A stretch of DNA of 5,200 nucleotides, taken from contig RFLK01000100.1 in assembly GCA_003694525.1 (NCBI GenBank), positions 1-5,200 on the forward strand, in the 5' to 3' direction. A program made the translations under genes and the position numbers. Of this stretch, positions 1 to 4,757 are shown piece by piece. Source of the stretch: Candidatus Woesearchaeota archaeon (lineage in GTDB: Archaea; Nanobdellota; Nanobdellia; Woesearchaeales; ARS49). The stretch's first letter is position 1. Each line of letters starts with the position of its first letter. The notes under the pieces were generated by a model. It did not search any database and had not been told where the DNA came from. It saw only the letters and a list, made by a program, of their open reading frames with translations.

Positions 1-1037
1 AAAAAGATAGGAATGCGCCCCATAGGAGAGTTGACAGTTATATCCTGAACCTTATCATCTGCGAGCAAAACTTCAAGAAGTCCAAATCCAACAGTGTACC
101 GGACAAGAATCTCTGCAAGAGCCTCCCGCTCTGAAACCCTCAGATGAATGTTCTTTCTTTCAGCAAGCTCCTCGAGCAAGTTATTGCCTATTGCAGTGAA
201 CACTGCACGCATACGCTCAGGGTCCACAAACTCAGAACGCTTGGGCTGATGCTCTGCGAGAACATTGCGCGCAGCATCCAAAAGCTCATACTTCTCATAA
301 TCCAACTTGAACTCTGCAGGAACCACGTGATAGAGGTATTGAACGCTCTCAGGCAACTTGAATATTGTAACCTCATTATCTCCTACCTGATAGCTGCTTA
401 TCTCCTCTCCTTCGCTAGGGTAGGCTGCCATAAGCTTTGTAAACATGAAATCAGGACGAATTGTTGGGCTGAACAGAATGCGGTATATTGAACGATCGCC
501 GGGCTTGAAACCAGCAAGATGGGGCTTTGCAAGCTGAATTAGACGAGTGTTCTCAAGCACAGAGATTGCGTCTGCAAGACGATCCCAGAAAGGCTGCAGG
601 CAAGCAACACCCTCAACAGGAAGCCTCTCCTCCTCGAGCTTCTCCTCGCGAGAGAGACGTTTGAGCTCAACATAAGCACCTATAGGATCGCTCTTGAAAG
701 TCTCATAAAAAATGGTCTGGGCCTTGACATACTTTGGGCGAACCCAACGCTCACAAGCAGGCTGAGTCACCAAATTATACGGGAAATCCTTTACAAGCTT
801 CTTGTATACCCCTGCAAGCTCAACAAGCATAGAAGTCTGAGCCTCATCATACTCGAAATCACGCTTTTGAACAAAAACTATCTGAGTTACAACTCCAACC
901 TCAAGAAGAGCATCAAAAAGAATCTGCATAACCCTGGGCTCATCTTCAAGACTCGGGAAAAAAGGACAGTCAGAACAGTCAATACGAAGAATTATATCTT
1001 CGCCCTCCTTTATGACCTCATATTTTCCGCAAGCCAC
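1..1037 (-). CDS. Type II/IV secretion system ATPase (FlaI/GspE-like), N-terminal part, runs off left edge
   Basis: The visible 345 residues are the N-terminal region of an archaeal secretion ATPase, a cytoplasmic hexameric motor that powers type IV pilus, archaellum or related secretion machines. The clearest match is at residues 305-343: a helix with ILVRYTVGFGLLEVLLAD followed by DKVQDITVNSP, typical of the domain just before the RecA-like ATPase core in the FlaI/VirB11/GspE superfamily. Residues 229-254 (PESVQYLYHVVPAEF, then YEKYELL) also fit this family. The N-terminus has C3, C21 and C24 (CSDC), possibly a metal or disulfide site. Walker A and B lie outside the window, so catalysis cannot be checked here. 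The GTG start at 1037-1035 is chosen because an in-frame TGA lies immediately upstream and GAGGTG sits 5 bases before it. The gene is divergent from the coiled-coil genes at 1129-2300. Which filament or secretion system it drives cannot be told. Confidence 0.85.
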   Translation of the reverse strand, partial: MACGKYEVIKEGEDIILRIDCSDCPFFPSLEDEPRVMQILFDALLEVGVVTQIVFVQKRDFEYDEAQTSMLVELAGVYKKLVKDFPYNLVTQPACERWVRPKYVKAQTIFYETFKSDPIGAYVELKRLSREEKLEEERLPVEGVACLQPFWDRLADAISVLENTRLIQLAKPHLAGFKPGDRSIYRILFSPTIRPDFMFTKLMAAYPSEGEEISSYQVGDNEVTIFKLPESVQYLYHVVPAEFKLDYEKYELLDAARNVLAEHQPKRSEFVDPERMRAVFTAIGNNLLEELAERKNIHLRVSEREALAEILVRYTVGFGLLEVLLADDKVQDITVNSPMGRIPIF

Positions 1038-1042
1038 TCAAA

Positions 1043-1048
1043 CACCTC
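1043..1048 (-). promoter_or_regulatory. Shine-Dalgarno site of the secretion ATPase gene
   Basis: Read on the minus strand this is GAGGTG, complementary to the archaeal 16S rRNA 3' end, followed by 5 bases and the GTG start. It decides the start, because the only upstream in-frame codon is a TGA stop. Confidence 0.7.
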
Positions 1049-1072
1049 TTTATCACTCCAACAGAGTCACAC

Positions 1073-1086
1073 AACATTAAAATGTT
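1073..1086. repeat. Perfect 14-bp inverted repeat in the divergent intergenic region
   Basis: AACATT-AA-AATGTT is a perfect palindrome with 6-base arms, located 36-49 bases upstream of the ATPase start. Read on the minus strand its centre (ATTTTAAT) resembles a weak TATA element, 43 bases from the GTG. It would put the transcription start about 17 bases upstream of the GTG and keep the ribosome site in the message. It could instead be an operator half-site pair, or chance in A+T-rich DNA. Confidence 0.35.
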
Positions 1087-1111
1087 CACAACAATAAAAA
1101 ATCTCACGAGA

Positions 1112-1120
1112 ATATATAAA
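1112..1120. promoter_or_regulatory. TATA-like box between the ATPase and coiled-coil genes
   Basis: ATATATAAA is the best TATA match in the 91-base divergent gap. For the plus-strand gene it is only about 13 bases from the ATG, too close: an archaeal start site about 25 bases downstream would fall inside the coding region. It may therefore serve the minus-strand ATPase, giving a leader of about 50 bases. A weaker AATAAAAAAT at 1092-1101 has better spacing for the plus gene. The direction is not resolved by sequence. Confidence 0.45.
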
Positions 1121-1128
1121 CGTTTACT

Positions 1129-1542
1129 ATGCAAAAAGACCAACCCCCAGCACCGCCAGCTCCGGCCACTGACACAGTAGGCGCACTTGGAGGACTTTCA
1201 GCAAGACTTAGAATATCTGAGCAGAGATACTCTGAGCTCAGAAAAAAAATGCTCTTTGTGGAACAAAACATGCTTTTGAACCACAAACGAGCGATGAGAG
1301 AGATAAAGAAAATAAACGAAGATATAAATGAGATAAAAAGAACCATACAAGCAATAGAAGACAAGATTATAACAATCATAAAAGAAATCCGCCTTCTCGC
1401 ACGCAAGGAAGATATAAACGTGATGAAGAAATACATAGAACTGTGGAGCCCTGTTGATTTTGTTAGAAGAGAACAATTAGACAAGATAATAGAAGAAAAA
1501 CTGCAAGAGCGCTTTGGAGTTGGAAAAAAAGAAGAGCAATGA
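1129..1542 (+). CDS. Small coiled-coil protein, possible FlaC/D/E-like accessory factor
   Basis: This is a 137-residue soluble protein with no signal peptide or membrane segment. Residues 1-18 are Pro/Ala-rich and probably disordered. Residues 22-95 form a long charged helix with heptad-like spacing (for example EIKKINEDINEIKRTI at 58-73), a likely coiled coil. A distinct C-terminal module begins near residue 93 with RKEDINVMKKYIELWSPVDF and continues through a charged helix to about 127. That ELWSPVDFVRRE segment looks like a conserved motif rather than plain coiled coil, and I recall similar modules in small archaeal coiled-coil proteins. The gene is divergent from the secretion ATPase and 47 bases upstream of a second coiled-coil gene, which suggests a cytosolic scaffold role in the same system, by analogy with archaellum FlaC/D/E proteins. 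The ATG is the first start in the open frame; it has no Shine-Dalgarno site, and the nearest good TATA box is too close. Function is not established. Confidence 0.8.
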   Translation: MQKDQPPAPPAPATDTVGALGGLSARLRISEQRYSELRKKMLFVEQNMLLNHKRAMREIKKINEDINEIKRTIQAIEDKIITIIKEIRLLARKEDINVMKKYIELWSPVDFVRREQLDKIIEEKLQERFGVGKKEEQ

Positions 1543-1555
1543 GCTCGACCAAAGC

Positions 1556-1565
1556 TTTAAAAATA
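1556..1565 (+). promoter_or_regulatory. TATA-like box of the second coiled-coil gene
   Basis: TTTAAAAATA is centred 29 bases upstream of the ATG at 1590 and lies wholly within the 47-base gap after the first coiled-coil gene. That spacing puts transcription start at or within a few bases of the ATG. No Shine-Dalgarno site is present, fitting a leaderless or near-leaderless message independent of the upstream gene. Confidence 0.55.
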
Positions 1566-1589
1566 CCTTTTGCCTAATGAGACTGAAAA

Positions 1590-2300
1590 ATGGGAATCCT
1601 TGATGTGTTTAAAAAGAAAGAAAAGCCTCCAGAGCCAAAAGCACCTCCCTTGCCTGAGTTGCAAGTACCTAGCGAAGTTCCAATAAATGAGGTTATAACA
1701 ATGCAACAGCAAGGTCTTACAAACAACCAAATAGTGCAAGCGCTTCAGAGAAAAGGATATGCTCCAAATGCAATATACGATGCCCTGGCGCAAGCAGAAG
1801 CCAAACAAACAATGGGGCCGGCAATCCAACAACCACCAGGCTTTCCAGAACAGCCAGGATTTATGGAGCCTGCTGCGATGGGTGCGAGAGGAGCGCAAGC
1901 ACCATTTGAAGCGCAAACACAACCCCCGATTGCCCAACACCCAGATACAGAGGCTCTGATAGAGAAAATAGTGGAAGAGAAATGGAACGATATGCAAAAA
2001 GAACACGGCAAGTTCAGCGAATGGAAAGACTCCATAAACTCAAGAGTGGACAAAATCGAACAGCAAATCAAAGACTTGAGAGCAGATCTTGACGGCCTTC
2101 ACAAAGCAATAGTTGCAAGAGTTAGCGATTATGACAAAACACTAATGGATGTAGGAACGGAAGTTAAAGCAATGGAAAAAGTATTCCAAAAAGTACTGCC
2201 AGAGCTTACAGAGAACATACAAGAACTATCAAGAATAACTAAGAGCACAAAACAAAAACAAGCACCAAAGAAGAGCACAACGGCAAAAAAAACTGATTGA
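1590..2300 (+). CDS. Coiled-coil protein with N-terminal amphipathic helix and small helical domain, possible FlaC-like scaffold
   Basis: The product has 236 residues in four parts. Residues 1-12 (MGILDVFKKKEK) form a short basic amphipathic segment that could touch the membrane. Residues 32-71 (INEVITMQQQGLTNNQIVQA, then LQRKGYAPNAIYDALAQAEA) form a compact three-helix unit resembling UBA-like or small HTH folds. Residues 75-118 are a Pro/Gln/Gly-rich flexible linker. Residues 120-216 are a long charged coiled coil, ending in LPELTENIQELSRI and a Lys/Thr-rich tail. The late coiled-coil segment (DVGTEVKAMEKVFQKVLPEL, 187-206) reminds me of archaeal FlaC-type accessory proteins, but this is recall, not a search. 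No transmembrane segment is visible. It follows another coiled-coil gene and is convergent with the membrane triplet, only 18 bases away. A cytosolic scaffold that connects the motor to the membrane is the favoured guess; the role is unproven. Confidence 0.85.
   Translation: MGILDVFKKKEKPPEPKAPPLPELQVPSEVPINEVITMQQQGLTNNQIVQALQRKGYAPNAIYDALAQAEAKQTMGPAIQQPPGFPEQPGFMEPAAMGARGAQAPFEAQTQPPIAQHPDTEALIEKIVEEKWNDMQKEHGKFSEWKDSINSRVDKIEQQIKDLRADLDGLHKAIVARVSDYDKTLMDVGTEVKAMEKVFQKVLPELTENIQELSRITKSTKQKQAPKKSTTAKKTD
2285..2292 (-). terminator. Oligo-T tract, candidate terminator of the membrane-protein operon
   Basis: On the minus strand this is a run of eight T residues starting 27 bases past the stop codon of the last membrane gene. 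Archaeal RNA polymerase terminates at oligo-T stretches without needing a hairpin. The tract lies inside the lysine codons near the 3' end of the convergent coiled-coil gene. No T-rich signal of similar quality is seen for the plus-strand gene past 2300. Confidence 0.45.
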
Positions 2301-2318
2301 AACCAACATTAAAACTTC

Positions 2319-2861
2319 TTAAAGCTCGCTTGTCATATAGCGAACGGTAAAAACCGCAATCAAAAGAACAAGAACCATCCCCAAGAACTTAGGATGAAAA
2401 ATCGTGGGCAGGACCGCCCAGCCCTGAGCCTGCCCAATCTGAGACTCATTATAGAACGATTCTATACCGCCAGTCTCCTCATTCAGAACAAACATAAGAG
2501 AGCCTACAGCTATAAGAGAAAAGATCACAAACATCCACAAGCCAAGAGCATAATTCCCCTCTTTTATGAAATCAGTTATGTACTCGCCCTTAACGCCCGT
2601 TGCCATAAATACAATCATCAGCAAGACTATGAAAATGAAAAACAAGACAAGCCAAGGCATCATCAAAGCAACGGTCTTGGTCACAACAGGAGATAAAAGA
2701 GACATAAACGCGAGCGCAAACGCTATTATTGCAGCGAAAAACTGCTTATCCTTGAACCAGGAAGTGCTAATCAGAATAGCATAAGTAAAAACTAATATGA
2801 ACAAGAAGGGAAATACGCCCTTAAAACCCTGCAATGCAGTCACATCAAGAGGAGTTGCCAT
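2319..2861 (-). CDS. Five-pass membrane protein, third and most divergent member of the paralogous triplet
   Basis: This 180-residue protein has likely membrane helices at about 14-31, 41-60, 65-88, 105-126 and 158-174. Helix 1 carries FPFLFILVFTYAIL, matching the [LF]PFL-x(6)-[FY]-A-[IL]-L signature of its two upstream neighbours, and helix 2 has an IIAFALAF segment resembling theirs. It differs in a shorter first loop, a longer loop between helices 4 and 5 (about 127-157, with acidic residues and an NES sequon), and loss of the basic R-P tail after helix 5. Positive-inside reasoning (WFKDK after helix 1) suggests N-terminus outside and C-terminus inside, leaving the 127-157 loop extracellular. 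The ATG is 2 bases after the previous gene's TAA, so translation is probably coupled; upstream AGGCGG is only a weak ribosome site. No catalytic motif is visible. Family function is unknown to me; its context suggests a membrane component of a secretion or filament system. Confidence 0.88.
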   Translation of the reverse strand: MATPLDVTALQGFKGVFPFLFILVFTYAILISTSWFKDKQFFAAIIAFALAFMSLLSPVVTKTVALMMPWLVLFFIFIVLLMIVFMATGVKGEYITDFIKEGNYALGLWMFVIFSLIAVGSLMFVLNEETGGIESFYNESQIGQAQGWAVLPTIFHPKFLGMVLVLLIAVFTVRYMTSEL

Positions 2862-2863
2862 TT

Positions 2864-3478
2864 TTACCGCCTACCAAATAATTCCGTCAAAGATTCTGCC
2901 AGAGTCCTATTTTGAGTTTGCTGTGCAGGCTTGTCAGGGCGAGTTACAAACCAGACAACAAGACCCATAACAAGCAAAATGATCAAAAGAGCCTGCAAGC
3001 TTGGATCCTGCAAAATCCAGGCAGGAGCAAACGTTGGCCAAATAGTGAATATTATGACAAAAGAAAGGATTCCAATTGCAACAAGGCCTATAATCCAGCT
3101 CAAAACACTCGGAAGCTCAGAGCCAGTAACACCAATGAGCAAAAGCAAGGTAAATACTGCAATCAACAGGACAGCAGCGCTTGGAAGTATGGTGTTAATT
3201 ATGACAATAGGATCAGTATTTGAAGGATAACGGCCTAAAATATGAGGCAAGACAACCATAAGGGATATTGCAAAAGCAATCAAACCATTGATCTTGTAAG
3301 CATCCGGAGCCCTTCTCCCCTCACCTGCCTTGAACAAATCCAAACGGTTCAAGAGAGCATACACCAAAGTGAATATCAAAAGGAAAGGAAGGAAAGCATC
3401 AACAAAACCCCACTGTTCAAGAGTCTGCACAACCTGCTGAAGCTGCCCTCCAGGAGCCCCTATGAATTGAAACAACAT
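2864..3478 (-). CDS. Five-pass membrane protein, second member of the paralogous triplet
   Basis: This 204-residue protein has likely membrane helices at about 27-43, 64-81, 98-117, 124-147 and 161-179. A soluble 25-residue N-terminal helix (GQLQQVVQTLEQWGFVDA) precedes LPFLLIFTLVYALL, the signature shared by the triplet. The first loop is basic (GEGRRAPDAYK), pointing to the cytoplasm. After helix 5 comes VTRPDKPAQQ, which matches the VMRPGK tail of the first member, then a polar C-terminal extension that includes LAESLTELFGRR. Compared with the other two it has the longest cytoplasmic tail. Its ATG lies 15 bases after the upstream stop and has GAGGT 7 bases before it; its stop is 2 bases from the next start. 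The order and spacing indicate one transcription unit. No enzymatic motif is seen and the function is unknown; a structural membrane role is inferred. Confidence 0.9.
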   Translation of the reverse strand: MLFQFIGAPGGQLQQVVQTLEQWGFVDAFLPFLLIFTLVYALLNRLDLFKAGEGRRAPDAYKINGLIAFAISLMVVLPHILGRYPSNTDPIVIINTILPSAAVLLIAVFTLLLLIGVTGSELPSVLSWIIGLVAIGILSFVIIFTIWPTFAPAWILQDPSLQALLIILLVMGLVVWFVTRPDKPAQQTQNRTLAESLTELFGRR

Positions 3479-3485
3479 CTCATAA

Positions 3486-3490
3486 ACCTC
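3486..3490 (-). promoter_or_regulatory. Shine-Dalgarno site of the second membrane gene
   Basis: GAGGT on the minus strand, 7 bases before the ATG at 3478. It lies between the stop codon of the first membrane gene and this start, supporting independent initiation within a shared transcript. Confidence 0.65.
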
Positions 3491-3493
3491 TTC

Positions 3494-4063
3494 TTAATCA
3501 CTGCCACCTTTTTTTCCAGGGCGCATAACCCATAACATAACTATAATAAGAAGGATTATTAAAACTATCGCTGCAACCCCCGTATTTGTCGTTGCACTTG
3601 CAAGCCAGAGCCAAACAACCTCGAGCCAAGTCCGCCCATCTGCTGTTGTGAGAGCGTCAAGAAAAATGGCTAGAAGAGCAATAGCAATGAAAACCATAAA
3701 ACCAATCTGCCAAGCGCCCTCAAGGCTCACTCCTTTCTTTTCTATATCCTCCTTGCTGTAAAACGTTCCAACAAGCATCAAGAAAAACACTATGAGCAAG
3801 AGCAAAACTATGAGCTCTGCACTAACCTTTGTTATAATCCCCACAAGCTTGCTGCTCGCAACCACGAGAAATGCAGTCACAAAAGCAACCATCGCATTCA
3901 AATTCTTCTTAGTATGGCCTTCCTTTCCCTCCACTCCAAAAATCTTTGTCCTCTCAAGAATTGCAAAAGTTATTGTGAAACTCAAAAGGAAAGGGAGAAG
4001 GACATCATAAACTCCCAAAGTCTTAAAAAACTCTATAACATTGCCAAGTACAGTCTGTGCCAT
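3494..4063 (-). CDS. Five-pass membrane protein, first member of the paralogous triplet
   Basis: This 189-residue protein has likely membrane helices at about 21-36, 55-73, 83-102, 117-138 and 161-180, with a possible semi-buried Trp-rich helix (WLEVVWLWLAS) near 146-156. An N-terminal amphipathic segment (VIEFFKTLGVYD) leads into LPFLLSFTITFAIL, the signature motif of the triplet. The loop after helix 1 is basic (ERTKIFGVEGKEGHTKKN), as is the tail (VMRPGKKGGSD), so both are probably cytoplasmic. The topology resembles the next gene so closely that duplication is the simplest explanation. The ATG is preceded by AGAGGAGTT, a good ribosome site, and by a TATA box at 4096-4105. It is the promoter-proximal gene of the three-gene unit and is divergent from the translin gene. 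There is no cysteine or clear catalytic motif. The function is unrecognised. Confidence 0.9.
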   Translation of the reverse strand: MAQTVLGNVIEFFKTLGVYDVLLPFLLSFTITFAILERTKIFGVEGKEGHTKKNLNAMVAFVTAFLVVASSKLVGIITKVSAELIVLLLLIVFFLMLVGTFYSKEDIEKKGVSLEGAWQIGFMVFIAIALLAIFLDALTTADGRTWLEVVWLWLASATTNTGVAAIVLIILLIIVMLWVMRPGKKGGSD

Positions 4064-4065
4064 AA

Positions 4066-4071
4066 CTCCTC
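4066..4071 (-). promoter_or_regulatory. Shine-Dalgarno site of the first membrane gene
   Basis: GAGGAG on the minus strand, ending 2 bases before the ATG at 4063 (the GAGG core has a 4-base spacer). It supports this start and implies a leadered message, in contrast to the divergent translin gene. Confidence 0.6.
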
Positions 4072-4095
4072 TTTTGTAAAAATATTGACGAACTC

Positions 4096-4105
4096 TTTAT
4101 ATAAA
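4096..4105. promoter_or_regulatory. Palindromic TATA box shared by the divergent membrane operon and translin gene
   Basis: TTTATATAAA is a perfect 10-base palindrome in the 62-base gap between divergent starts. Toward the plus strand its centre is 25 bases from the translin ATG, the spacing of a leaderless archaeal gene. Toward the minus strand it is 38 bases from the membrane-gene ATG, giving a leader of about 12 bases that keeps the GAGG ribosome site. A GGTGA at 4112-4116 would be absent from a leaderless translin transcript and is likely accidental. Confidence 0.65.
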
Positions 4106-4125
4106 AGTTTTGGTGAGCTTGTGCT

Positions 4126-4701
4126 ATGTCAAACAAACAAACATTCACCAAACTCCGCAAAGCATTTGAAGAATACGACAAGAAAAGAGAAGCGCTGATA
4201 GCACTCTCGCGCAACATACTCAAGACGAGCAAAAAAGCGATATATTCAGCGCACAGGGGAAACCTCAAGGAAGCCCAAGAGCTCTTAGAAAAAGCAAAAA
4301 AGAAAATAAAAGAAGCCAAAAAAATAGCAAAAAAAGACGAACACTTGCTCACATCAGGGGCGTATTCTGACTCTCTTGAAGAGTACGTGGAAGCCTCCTG
4401 CTACATAGCATATCTTAAGAACAGGGAGCTCCCAAAACCAGAGGACCTTGGAGTTGACCATCACACGTACCTTCCAGGCTTGTGCGACCTTGTAGGAGAG
4501 CTTGTCAGGGCGGCCATAAACTCTGCAGCAAAAGGAGATCATAAAACAGCACTTGAAATAAAACGCGATGTTGAAGACCTCTACTCTGAGCTGATGCTAT
4601 TTGATTGGAGAAACACACCTGTTAGACGAAAGTTTGATTCGATAAAATACGGCCTTGAAAAGCTTGAAGACCTTGCTTTAAAAATAGCGTTCAAGCAGTG
4701 A
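4126..4701 (+). CDS. Translin/TRAX family protein (archaeal C3PO-like RNA-processing endoribonuclease)
   Basis: The 191-residue, all-helical protein matches the translin family along its length. Family landmarks are the N-terminal helix with ALSRNILKTSKKAIYSAHRG (26-45), EEYVEA (85-90), a PEDLGVD turn (105-111), YLPGLCDLVGELVRAAINSA (115-134) and an FDSIKYGLEKLEDLA C-terminal helix (170-184). EEYVEA and CDLVGEL correspond to the TRAX segments that hold its catalytic acids; E86, E89, D121 and E125 are all present. This predicts a metal-dependent RNase rather than the inactive translin type. Known archaeal homologues assemble into octameric, C3PO-like barrels that bind and cut single-stranded RNA inside the cavity. 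Its size is normal for the archaeal family. It starts 25 bases after the centre of a palindromic TATA box and is probably leaderless. It is divergent from the membrane triplet and has no evident functional tie to it. Confidence 0.92.
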   Translation: MSNKQTFTKLRKAFEEYDKKREALIALSRNILKTSKKAIYSAHRGNLKEAQELLEKAKKKIKEAKKIAKKDEHLLTSGAYSDSLEEYVEASCYIAYLKNRELPKPEDLGVDHHTYLPGLCDLVGELVRAAINSAAKGDHKTALEIKRDVEDLYSELMLFDWRNTPVRRKFDSIKYGLEKLEDLALKIAFKQ

Positions 4702-4725
4702 CTCTTATTTGCCACTGGCCGGTAG

Positions 4726-4734
4726 TTTTTTATA
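4726..4734 (+). promoter_or_regulatory. T-tract and TATA-like box between translin and the last gene
   Basis: TTTTTTATA lies 25-33 bases past the translin stop. The element 4727-4734 is centred about 27 bases before the ATG at 4758, the leaderless spacing seen for its neighbours. The run of six T residues may also end the translin transcript, so one element may serve as terminator and promoter. Confidence 0.5.
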
Positions 4735-4757
4735 CTGGTTGGATTCTTCCAAGAAAA

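Noticed and set aside
144..491. Open frame of 115 codons on the plus strand
   Set aside because: It lies antisense within the secretion ATPase, whose frame is longer and shows clear family motifs. The antisense product has no recognisable features.
867..1097. Open frame of 76 codons on the plus strand crossing the ATPase start region
   Set aside because: It overlaps the ATPase N-terminus antisense, has no promoter at the right distance and encodes low-complexity sequence.
1104..2071. Several minus-strand open frames opposite the two coiled-coil genes
   Set aside because: Their Ser/Phe/Ile-rich or Cys/Trp-rich products are what antisense reading of A-rich coiled-coil codons gives. The sense frames have coherent domain patterns.
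2394..3535. Several plus-strand open frames opposite the membrane triplet
   Set aside because: Products are Lys/Asn/Gln-rich without structure, as expected from the complement of hydrophobic codons. The minus frames have clear membrane helices and ribosome sites.
4714..4731. ACTGGCCGGT followed by six T residues as a bacterial-type hairpin terminator
   Set aside because: The near-palindrome has no room for a loop; only about three pairs could form with a four-base loop. The T tract alone is kept as a possible archaeal stop signal.
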